From: Nitzschia sp. DOCU1
Taxonomy: Eukaryota > Bacillariophyta > Bacillariophyceae > Bacillariales > Bacillariaceae
Reading direction: 5' to 3'
Assembly (NCBI GenBank): GCA_951394045.1
Contig: OX595994.1
Coordinates: 1,922,001-1,986,000 of the forward strand
DNA: 64,000 nt
Shown here: positions 41,644 through 50,945 of the stretch, piece after piece
How positions within the stretch are numbered: position 1 is the stretch's first letter
Layout of the letters: each line of letters starts with the position of its first letter
Made by a program: the position numbers and the translations under genes
Notes under the pieces: generated by a model
Database searches by the model: none
What the model was told of the DNA's origin: nothing
The model's input: only the letters and a program-made list of their open reading frames with translations

Positions 41644-42342
41644 ATGGGACCCCCTGAAGAATTTGAAGTTGGCAGGCGTTGCATATTGCAAGAAATAACA
41701 CGGTGGCATTATTTAAGAAGGAATTTGCTTTAAAGTCAATTAACTTCCCCCTTTTATGTCTTCGTTAGAAATCATCTCAAATCCATCCCTTTTAACAAAG
41801 AAATATTCCCATCGGGGCAGCGATGATCACCACACAGTAGCTTTTGCACTGTTTCCACGGTGTTCATTGGCATCGACTATGGAAGCTGAAGATAAATCTA
41901 CTATTTCAGGAATATATGGACTTCTATATTCAGAATACTACTAGTGAACCCTTTGACAATGCAGGACAAGCCGATGCTGCCGGCTACAGCAAAAGCACCA
42001 CGTGCCTCAGCTCAGGCATCGGTCCACCAGCACTGCCTGTTGGAGTCCTTTCATTCTTGTTGTTTCCCACACCACATAACCCTGGAACCAAAGCCTTGGC
42101 AGCAAAATTCTTCTGCCCCTCAAGTAGAAGCTGCCGCCTTGAAGATTCGATGATTATCTATTGTTTTCTGGGGGGGGGGGGCGCAACCTTTGTAGCCAAC
42201 ACCGAACCGTCAAGAAACAGTAGCAGCAACATCATCCATCTCCAATCAAGAAGAGGCAAAATGAGTCCAGATACTACCCCCTCCACGTTTTGTCAGCTCA
42301 CATGCCACCCCAGGGCAATCTTGTCCATCATGCTTACAGTCT
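41644..42342. other. Intergenic region with a G tract
   Basis: Includes a run of G at about 42170-42181. A 184-codon plus-strand frame crossing it (41844-42398) is not initiated by ATG in good context and has no recognisable domain; not called. Confidence 0.4.
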
Positions 42343-42538
42343 CTACCGTACTTTTTGGAGTGATCGATCCCCCCTGGTCCCATACCCCCCTCTCCTAAGT
42401 AAGCATTCGACTATGAGAAATAATGTATTTTCATATTCTAAGTAAATAACTTTTTCTGAGAATTGTACGTAAGAATACTAAAATTCTCTGTTCTCCAATT
42501 ACAGGTTTGGCGGGTACATCCCCCAAAAATTACGGTAG
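42343..42538 (+). mobile_element. MITE-like element, copy 1 (196 bp)
   Basis: Short inverted ends CTACCGTA...TACGGTAG enclose 196 bp. The inner right half (GTACGTAAGAATACTAAAAT, CTCCAATTACAGGTTTGGCG) is nearly identical to copy 2 at 58936-59132. A possible 3-bp target duplication TCT flanks it. It has no coding capacity. Confidence 0.7.
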
Positions 42539-44162
42539 TCTGTTGTCACCTCGTAGTTAGCCCACCACCGTGAAGCATCATATGCCTCAATTGGCTCAGT
42601 TCGACCATTTCACTTGCCAAGCATATTGTTATTGTCGGGTATGTAGGCAACAATGGATTCAAAATCGAAAGCCTCCCTATTTCCTTGCAACAGCAGCATC
42701 CGGGAGAAAGAGGAGCCAGGGGTTGTTGTCTGGATCAGGTTAGTTGTTGCTGTACTGATGACAAGAATAAAATGACTCCTGTCAAGGCACAAGTTGGTCA
42801 TGATCCACATGGCAATCAAACACACTAACCGTGGCCCCATCGAAACCAGTCCAATTCAGAAATCACAGCGCGGCTGCTTGAATCCAATGAACATAGTGTC
42901 CAATCAAGTCCTCGTCCAGATCTTCGTACCCAAAGCAGCAGAGAACAACCCAATCCAAATCCCTAGCCAGATAGGGCTCACAAAAATCATGTTTGACCCG
43001 CATGGGGGGGGGGAGGCGTCTTGTTGTCATTGTAGATTGCAATCTTGGCGAGACATGATGCTGTTGCCCCCTGAATTCCCTGAATTTATTAACCCCACAC
43101 TGTGCAGCAATATTCCCACATTTTTAGGCCAACAGAACGCAATCCACTGCACCTCCTCTGCAGATAGCCTACCGGTTGAGGCAATGCCATCCAACACAGT
43201 GAGAGGAAGAGATGAATTTGGTCTGGGAAAAGGAAAGCAGTAGTGCATTTTGTTGTTGTGTCATTGTTGTGGCGCTGCTCTGGGAGGCAGCGCTGTTCAG
43301 GTTTATGGCGGTCTTCGTATCCATGTACGTCCAAGTATGGCGCGAAGTTGGATAAGCATTAACGTGAACCGTTTTGATAATAAAAGTGACTGAAAAGTTG
43401 TTGAAAAACTGGTTAAATGAACTGGGCTTGCCGAAAACCATGTTCTTAAAATAAATTGTTTGATACCGTGTTAATTTGCACGATAGCCAAGGCCTGCCAA
43501 TTCCAAACCTTCAGGGGGTCCCATTGCTTAAAAAGCCATACCCACCCGCAACTCTAAAAAAAAGGTTTGTCCCCCCCCCCCCCCCCCGGGTTCGACCAGA
43601 ATATGATGGCATAATTGTATGATGACATAATCTCCGAAAAGTCGGATGAAGCATAAAGCCTCCTGTGAGGTCCAACCAATTTTGATCCTTTTTGTGATCA
43701 CACAATTTTCACTGTTCCTCAAGGGCGAAAGGTTTCTTCCTGAAAAGTCCGATGGCATAATCCACGTTGGATGACAGTCACCAACAAACCAACTCCGCCG
43801 TTCTGAGAATTCCGAATGCATAATTAAATGTATGACGAGGCCCAACCAACTGTAAAAAGGGTTCGCGATTCTCACTTTGGAGCCTCTCACTATGATTTGT
43901 TCATCAGGGTCTCTCCTGTAACCACTAAATATTTCTGCGACTACTACCCCGGCGAAAGGTTCTGAGAATTCCGAGTGCATAATTGATTGTATGACGTGTG
44001 TCTGGTCAAACTACCGGTGGTATGACGAAGGCACGCTACTATCTGCTGAGACTTTTGAGGACATTTTCATGATATCCCATAAAAGCTGTTTCTTCTTTGT
44101 CAAACCTTATCCATCACAAACACAATTACCAAAAGGAAGGAGTGGAAGACTCCGGAAGAACC
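42539..44162. other. Gene-poor region with transposon-end relics
   Basis: Contains a G run near 43003-43013, a C run near 43570-43586, the repeat cluster 43600-43995 and a degenerate element end near 43905 (GGGTCTCTCCTGTAACCACTAA). Short open frames on both strands have no recognisable domains. Confidence 0.4.
43600..43995 (+). repeat. Four degenerate copies of a GAAAAGTCCGATGGCATAAT-like unit
   Basis: Similar units occur at about 43604-43665, 43738-43775, 43800-43845 and 43963-43998. They share a GAxAATTCCGA or GAAAAGTCCGA core, then TGCATAATT or GGCATAAT, then TGTATGACG or GGATGAC. Spacing is irregular. Confidence 0.55.
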
Positions 44163-45338
44163 ATGAGCACCAACACTCAGTTGTTCCACCACCACCACCA
44201 CTACCCCAAAAAAGTAAGTCCTCGTGTTCTTGCCTCCTCAGAGAAGGGGCCGCTGGTGAGCAAGCAGCAGCTCGCTCTTTGTTCGCTCTATGATGTTAAG
44301 AATGCTCGTGATCAGTTGTTCCTCAACCCAAGTTTCCGCTCTTGCCCCAAACTCAAGTTTGAATTTCCTTTCACGTTGCACAGCCTTCTGGAAGATGCCG
44401 CACATGACGGGCATGAACACATTGTTTCTTGGCTTCCACATGGCCGGGCCTTTAAGATCCACTCCAAACAGCATTTCGAGATCTATATCTTGCCTCGGTA
44501 CTATAAGAAGTCAAAAACTCCAAAGTATCGCAGTTTCACACGTCAACTGGCAGTTTACGGCTTCCAGTTCAAGTGGGACATGACATCTCCTGACCGTGGA
44601 ACCTTTAGTCATCCCCTCATGGTACGAGGAAAGCCAGAACTCTGCCTGGGCATGTCCCGGCAAAGGATCAAGGGCCCCAGCACTCCTGCCAGCAAACTTC
44701 TTTCTTCTTCTTCGTGTGCTGCCAGCGCCGCTGTTTACAACAACAGCACGAATCCAGCACAGCAGTCCATAGTTTTCATTGAGCCGGTGGTAAACGTCTC
44801 CTCGTCGGGGTTCGGCGTTCTTCGCGAAGAAGAGGAAGAAGAAGTACCAAGAATATCAGCAGGCGAATGGGAGGAGACTGCGGCTATACTATCGGATTAT
44901 GCCGTCAGCAAATCCGATGTCGGTTATCAACAGGAGGAAGAATACGAAACGATTCTTCTGCCAATGAGTGACGATGATAGGTGCCACGAGGCCGACTTGC
45001 TCGCTTTTGCCATCCACTGCAACAATTACTTGATCGCAACAAGAAGGACGACGACGACGTCTCCTCGTCCGTCGTCACCACAGTCGTCCCCGTTGATCGA
45101 GGATGATCATCATGCTGCTGCGAAGAACCACAACCCACCAGCAGAGAATTTTCTAGCCGTGTGTTCCTCTAGTACGACGACCATTCTTGGAAACAACAAC
45201 AACAACACCGGCGGTCGTCGGTGGTGTTCGTGGGCGATGAGCGAACAACCAGCAGTTCTTCCATCATCTGACCACCACCACCAGCAGGAATCCTACTACT
45301 ACTATAATAGTACTACTAGTACTAGTAGTACGTTTTGA
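44163..45338 (+). CDS. Heat shock factor-type transcription factor
   Basis: A 391-residue single-exon protein. After a His-rich start, the HSF-type winged-helix DNA-binding domain spans about residues 58-160: FPFTLHSLLEDA, IVSWLPHGRAFKIH, FEIYILPRYYKK, the recognition helix SFTRQLAVYGFQFKW and the wing (DRGTFSHPLMVRGKPEL). It should bind nGAAn-type elements in the nucleus. No clear heptad-repeat trimerisation region is seen downstream; the C-terminal half is Ser-, Glu- and His-rich, with activation-domain-like acidic patches. Diatoms are known for expanded HSF families. I chose the ATG at 44163 (context ACCATGA) because upstream frame extension lacks ATG. Confidence 0.88.
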   Translation: MSTNTQLFHHHHHYPKKVSPRVLASSEKGPLVSKQQLALCSLYDVKNARDQLFLNPSFRSCPKLKFEFPFTLHSLLEDAAHDGHEHIVSWLPHGRAFKIHSKQHFEIYILPRYYKKSKTPKYRSFTRQLAVYGFQFKWDMTSPDRGTFSHPLMVRGKPELCLGMSRQRIKGPSTPASKLLSSSSCAASAAVYNNSTNPAQQSIVFIEPVVNVSSSGFGVLREEEEEEVPRISAGEWEETAAILSDYAVSKSDVGYQQEEEYETILLPMSDDDRCHEADLLAFAIHCNNYLIATRRTTTTSPRPSSPQSSPLIEDDHHAAAKNHNPPAENFLAVCSSSTTTILGNNNNNTGGRRWCSWAMSEQPAVLPSSDHHHQQESYYYYNSTTSTSSTF

Positions 45339-46244
45339 AAGGAGCGCTTGATCATGGTCATAATGCCCAATTTGGGCCTTAAGATGTGCGTGGCAACGTG
45401 GATGTACATACAAACATTAAATACATGGGGGCAGCTAGAAATAGCAAACAATTAATACATATACTACCACTACTAGCAGCATATCCATTTTTCTTGTTGT
45501 GTCAGAACGAGCTCACCATCACAGCACCACATCGCTAGTACTGCTGCAATGAATGACGAGATCACCGACCCATTTCCAGTATGATGTGGTATTGAGAAGG
45601 TGGGTGGAATGATAATCGTGATGCTGCGGCGATGGGCAACTACCGGGAGAGAATCTTGTCGTTTGCTGGTGGCGGCAGAAAATAAGGGCCGTCGCGATGC
45701 GATTAACCCGAGTACAGCAGTGCAGGCCCAATATTCTGTCGTTCAATACTGTACTGTACGTGCATCATGATCGCAAGCGCTACATATTGCTAAAATCATG
45801 TGGCCGCCGACGTCAAAACGAGCGTTTCGACGTATCGAAAAAACGTCGAAATGACGTCCAAAACCTCTAATGTACTGAATCCTACACAATTCTACGAGGA
45901 TGAATTCGTGGCGCGCCCTGATGAAAATCACGGCGCGTCACCATGAAGAACTGCTGCCGACAGTATGATTTTTAACAGTAGTAACAACAACAGCTCTCAC
46001 CACACAATTGTCACACTCGACGACTCTCCATCATCGTACGACTATCCATCTCTTATTATTTCTACGAATTCAAAGAGAATGGCAGCTAATACGGGTTACG
46101 CTCCGGGAACCTTGAAGACTCGTGCCGATACCACGAAGGCGCAAGTTCATCGCTTGCTCAAGAGTGCAACTGTGGACTCACTCTCTCGCGAGGAAGTCCG
46201 GCCACATGATTAGCAATATGTACAGGTAGCGGTATCATCCGCGC
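45339..46244. other. Intergenic region with a small uncertain ORF
   Basis: An ATG-initiated frame at 45965-46213 (+, 82 codons) begins Asn/Ser-rich and ends TLKTRADTTKAQVHRLLKSA. No family is recognised and it abuts the opposite-strand pseudogene, so I do not call it with confidence. Nothing else is seen. Confidence 0.3.
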
Positions 46245-47815
46245 GCGCAATCATACAATGACCGCCGGGCATCGATGGGCACACATGGAAAAAGGTCATC
46301 GACGACAAAAAGTTACGGACCGGAAAGGAACTTCGGGATGTCAAATGCAAGTTGATTTCTTGAATGGGGTCGACATCTCGTGTACTTCTCAAGTAGCTGG
46401 CGCTCAGAGTATAAGCGGTTTCTAATGCGGGCCAAGTATTTGCAGGCAAAGCCTCTTTGTTGTAGATCCAAGGATACTGTTTGTCGTCACTCCGCTACCC
46501 GATCCGAAGTTGTACCACAAAAGAATTGTTCGTGTCCGAGCTCAAAAGTTTCACCTCACCCTTGAGTCGATAGGCACGATCGATTTCCAGTCGGGGGTTG
46601 ATATCTTGCCAAATGCCGTGCCAAGATTCGACACGTGTAACCATGGCGGCATAGCTCCCCTGAAAGACGTCGTTGGATTGAGCAACCGCTTGGACGGAGG
46701 GTGGGGAGCCCACAATGTTCCAGGGGCAAACACCATATCGAGAGGCTTCAAAGTCCCCGTTGATCAAAATATTGTTGGAAGGTGCAGTGTCCTTCGGTCC
46801 GGCGGGGATAATGGTCGGGACGCTCGGGTCAAAAGGCATACTCGCACGATAATCCGTTAGGAGAGCAGCATTTATCGTATGAGACCTGGATATATCCGTT
46901 CGAACAAACATCATCATATGACGAAGTGACGGGAGTTTTTTGGATGCAATCTGACATGATTTCAAAATGAGCACCGTGCGGATGCATGGGAAGCAAAACG
47001 CCATCTCGTTCAAAGCGTCGCAGAGCAAAGTCCTGTTTGTTTTCGGATTCAAAATCATAAGTTTCCACTCGGGGGTTCCCGTATAGGATTGTGGAAACAT
47101 GATGATTCGAATGGTCAACAAGCCTGTGGTGGTATCGAAATGGTATACATCGCCTTGCCCGTATCGGACCTGGTTCACCGTGGTGACCGACTTGAAGAAC
47201 TCGTGGCACCAGTTTGAGCAGGTTTGATAACACCAACTGGCAGCATGGGCAGCTATTGTAAAAGTTTTTCCTAACGGATAGGCCACGGAAAAGAAAAGAG
47301 CCGTGTTGGGAGTCAATGCCACCTCTCGAAGACGCAAAGTATTAGGAGCACCGCCATCCAACTATAGCAGCCAGCCGTACCCACCCGTAGGTGCCACTAC
47401 TTCTGGTTGTCCTTGTCACGGGCATGCCTTGGATAGGATCGTGAGTAGCATCAAATTTTGAGCCCAAGTGACGAATTCGTTCTACAGGATTGCAAAAGGG
47501 AGCAATTTGATTTCCGTTGACATCATACTTTCGTCCGTTGCCGCAAATCGTAGAACCCACGGCCTTTTGGAGTGTGTCATCCCATTCCATACGGACATGG
47601 GCCAAGCCGCGGGCAATACCATCCGTCATTTTGATAAAATTCAATGGTGCCTGTGTGTCTTGAGAATGGCATTGTCATCTGAGGACGAAGAAGATGGCAA
47701 GGACAGTGATGAGTTTGCTGTTGGCAATGTGGGGAGCTCTTCTCAGCTATGGTCGCCTGACAGGACTTACCGACCAACCACCAACGACCCGCACTCTTGA
47801 AACCAGTTTCATCAT
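46245..47815 (-). pseudogene. Inverted, frameshifted copy of the 3' third of the G8-domain gene
   Basis: On the minus strand this follows the gene at 30137-35036 from about 33466 to its end, including intron 2 with its donor (GTAAGTCC) and acceptor (TCCTCAG). Recognisable pieces appear in several frames: [63 protein letters not shown] and [19 protein letters not shown] 2-bp insertion just after the intron and further shifts near 47390 and 47050 break the frame. Upstream (47816-47903) an ATG frame with a signal-peptide-like start runs into the copy, but the frameshifts still prevent a full product. Confidence 0.85.
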
Positions 47816-47903
47816 TATTGCAGCTGACGGCTTCTCCCCAACCGAACAGCTTGCTTGCCACGGCGGTGACGAAGAAAGGGAGTAGTACTCTAGTAGTTGC
47901 CAC

Positions 47904-48300
47904 AAGACCCGAGGCAGCAACAGCAATGCCTTTTTGTAATCACCAAGCAGAAACTAGACAAAGCATTTGTCGGGATTTGCTGTGAACTGTATCAGGACCA
48001 CCGGAATCGCAGATGTCGACCATTCAATAGAGAGATAGACAGAGGATGAGGAAGCGATCGATGTAGTCAGTAGAATGTCTGTCCTGCGTGCGTTGTAGCG
48101 AAAAATGACGCAGAAACGCCGAAAGCCTGCGAAAAAACCGCGAGCGACGACAGCCACTCGCACCTCCACTATGATACCAGGTACCCCACCAGATCGAAAC
48201 CCATCCCAACACCCAAGATATCCCGTACGACATCTATCGATTCTATTCTATTCCTTTGCATCTACCTACAATCACTCGCAAGAATGATATCTACAAACAA
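47904..48300. other. Intergenic region upstream of the Tse2-like gene
   Basis: About 400 bp between the pseudogene copy (-) and the small gene (+). No feature beyond the presumed promoter. Confidence 0.4.
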
Positions 48301-48762
48301 ATGTCGTCGCATATTGTGTCCCGCTTTAAACGTCTTCCCGTCACCTTGTATCGACTGCAAGGTCGTCTTCCCGTCAAACTCCGAGATCATGCGACACAAA
48401 TGGCGGCCGGCCGACAATCCTACGATTTAAAGTTGGTGGATGGTCTCGTTCATCCCGCTCAGGGTGATACCTGGATTGGTCCCAATGGCATGTCGCTTCG
48501 TCCTGCTACCGAAAATATGTTGCACATTGCCAAGAATTATCGTGGCAATGTGACCGTCTACAGATTTCAAGAAGGCATGGACATGCCGGATGGGTTGATA
48601 GTCTTGCACGAACGCGATGACCAGTATTCATTGCAAACCGAAGTTCCCATCAAATTGGAGGAACTAAATGAAAAAATGACTCGACTTTTGGAAACTTTGC
48701 CGAGCCAAACGCGGGATCAATTTGTAGAGCAATTGGAAGACCCCGATGATCAAGACAATTAA
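48301..48762 (+). CDS. Tse2-like ADP-ribosyltransferase-fold protein (putative)
   Basis: A 153-residue single-exon protein. It resembles a family of small eukaryotic (mainly fungal) proteins related to the bacterial type VI effector Tse2: an N-terminal LYRLQG strand, a central GPNGMSLRP, then GNVTVYRFQEGMDMPDGLIVLHERDDQYSLQ, a pattern of a strand, a P-D-G-L turn and a D-x-Y-S-L motif, followed by a terminal helix. In bacteria Tse2 is a toxin with an ADP-ribosyltransferase-like fold; activity here is not shown. A fungal-like or mitochondrial role, or transfer from a microbe, are options. No immunity-type neighbour is visible. The ATG at 48301 is chosen because the frame upstream has no ATG. 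Confidence 0.55.
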   Translation: MSSHIVSRFKRLPVTLYRLQGRLPVKLRDHATQMAAGRQSYDLKLVDGLVHPAQGDTWIGPNGMSLRPATENMLHIAKNYRGNVTVYRFQEGMDMPDGLIVLHERDDQYSLQTEVPIKLEELNEKMTRLLETLPSQTRDQFVEQLEDPDDQDN

Positions 48763-49451
48763 ACAACAACCAATGGATTTGATGGGTGATGATGACCTGT
48801 TCGAGTTACTATTACAACAACCTATGACTTTGCCTACGACTCTTGTGATAATTGTGACTCTGGATCTACACAAGTAGCGTACTACAACCAGGGAACGAGA
48901 CGAAAGTCCGTATCCAAATCGTGCGGATGGACTAGATTTCAAAGCTAGTAAACCGACATTGACCATGGCACAGCACTCTCGGTACTACAGCTTCTGATCT
49001 CGTTTCGAAATGTCATCGGTCCGTCCACTTTTCAGCAACCATTCGCATAGATTGAATGTCCCACTACTTGCGCTGGTACCAGCATCGGCCCCCATGGAAT
49101 CATCGAACGAGCCGCTTCCTCCGCTAGGTTTTACCTGCAGATAGACCTCACTATACATACTGACTGCTTGTCTCATGAATGAAATGAAATTTAAATCCAC
49201 CCTACACAGATTATGACTATCCACACCGATCGAGCTTTCTGCCCTACAGTAGCGCTCGCTAGCTGCCGATTCGACTGCTCTGACCCGTCTGTCCTTCGTT
49301 ATCTGATCGGATAGTTCGAGACTTCGCCGTTCGCTCGCGCTTCGCCCTTCGCCCAGACAAAAGATTTTCTCCGGAACCGATCTTTGGAAGAGCGCCGATA
49401 GAAAAACAGGATATGGACATGGCCTCAATGTAGCTATTGTGAAACACTCTC
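48763..49451. other. Intergenic region upstream of the hydroxy-acid dehydrogenase
   Basis: About 690 bp. Open frames on the minus strand here lack recognisable domains. No repeats seen. Confidence 0.4.
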
Positions 49452-50899
49452 ATGACAATGTTAGATCCTCACAAATTGGGAATTCATAAAGTGCTGTGTC
49501 GTGTTCCAGCCTTGAGTGCTTGGTTGGATCGACCCTACCAAGCAGCAGTCCAAAAGGCGGTCAATATTGCCGATTTGCGCACCATTGCCCATCAAAGAGC
49601 ACACAAGGTAATACGTGAGTTGGATAGGATAATTGCGATAGATCTCATCTCACGGTTTTTGTGAATTTGGTTTCCAGGTGGTATTTGATTATATGGATGG
49701 AGGTGCCGATGACGAAATTAGCTTACGACGCAACAAGGATGCCTTTTCGGAACACGAATTACATTTTGGAATTTTGAATGGACTCCAACCACCCTTGGAT
49801 TTGAGCACGAAATTATTTGGCAAACACGTTCAGCTACCATTCTTTACATGCCCCACGGCAGGCAATCAAATGTTTCACCATCAAGGCGAACTGGCCGTCG
49901 CCAAAGTCGCCCACGACTTTGGAGCGGCCTATGTCATGTCGTCCTTGTCAACGACGGGCATTTCTGAAATTGCACAAGCGCATCAATCCCACAAACTTCC
50001 CACTGTTTTTCAATTATATGTTTGGAGAGATCGAGAGATTGTACGAGACGTGTTGCAACAAGCCAAGGAAGCTGGCTTTACAACGTTGGCCTTGACGGTG
50101 GATGTTTCGTGGATGGGAAATCGGGAACGAGATCCTCGCAATGGCTTGACGATTCCGCCCACGTATACTTGGAATCAAACTCGTGAAGCTATACTAGCGC
50201 CGGCTTGGACCATGGACTTCTTGTCCAAGGAACCCTACCAATATGCATGTTTTGCTAAAGTCCCAGCAACCTCCATGGCCTCCTTTATTGGGTCGCAATT
50301 GACCCCGGATTTTGATTGGAAGGATGCGGAATGGTTATTAGGAGAATGGACCCATGGCCCTACCTGTATCAAGGGTATTATACAACCCGACGATGCGGCT
50401 CGCGCCAAACAATCGGGATTTTCTACGATTTGGGTCAGCAATCATGGAGGGCGACAATTGGATACTTCGCCTGCACCCATTGACGTTTTGCCTTTGATTA
50501 GAGACGCCGTTGGAGGCGATACAGAAATCATTTTGGATGGTGGTATACAACGAGGTACTGATATTGCCAAGGCGTTGGCATTGGGGGCGGATGGAGTAGG
50601 AATCGGTAAGTGTAGTTAGCGTGCGAGAAGACGACAAGTTTTCTTTCCTCATGGGTCGCATTCTATGTTTAGGCCGCGCCTATTTGTGGGGTTTGGCAGC
50701 CGGTGGCAAGCAAGGCGTTCAACGGGCATTTGAGATTCTAAAGACCGAGCTGGACCGAGCAATGGGATTGCTTGGAGTCGGCACGGTGCAAGAACTCAAA
50801 GAGAAAGGTCGCACTTTGGTACGACGGCGAAATGCAAGTCCCCGGGACTATCCTGACCGAAATGCCTTGGAACGAGGGTATGGTGGTGGAGTGATATGA
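49452..50899 (+). CDS. FMN-dependent alpha-hydroxy-acid dehydrogenase (L-lactate dehydrogenase/glycolate oxidase family)
   Basis: Exons 49452-49607, 49678-50605 and 50673-50899 join across introns of 70 and 67 bp to 436 residues. The TIM-barrel FMN enzyme oxidises an alpha-hydroxy acid to the keto acid. Visible motifs are FDYMDGGADDE near 55, PTAGNQMFHHQGE near 115, QLYVWRDRE near 160, TVDVSWMGNRERD near 195 and the active-site SNHGGRQLD (His base, Arg) near 307, then ILDGGIQRGTDIAKALALGAD and GIGRAYLWGLAAGG for the phosphate site. The NRERD/NGLTIPP loop resembles bacterial LldD-type lactate dehydrogenases more than plant glycolate oxidase. No peroxisomal C-terminal signal is seen; the extra N-terminal 50 residues could be a targeting sequence. 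Substrate not determined. Confidence 0.92.
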
Positions 50900-50945
50900 G
50901 GGAAATAAACAAACAACTTTCTATCGCTCTATCTAACATGTTTAT

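Noticed and set aside
41844..42398. 184-codon plus-strand frame spanning a G tract and part of the MITE
   Set aside because: It runs through a homopolymer and a mobile element, so it cannot be a single real gene.
44218..44250. Possible 28-bp intron (GTAAGTCC ... CTCCTCAG) in the HSF gene
   Set aside because: Shorter than any other intron here and the sequence reads through in frame, so I kept one exon.
45965..46213. 82-codon Asn/Ser-rich plus-strand frame
   Set aside because: ATG-initiated but no family recognised and it abuts a pseudogene; evidence is too weak for a gene call.
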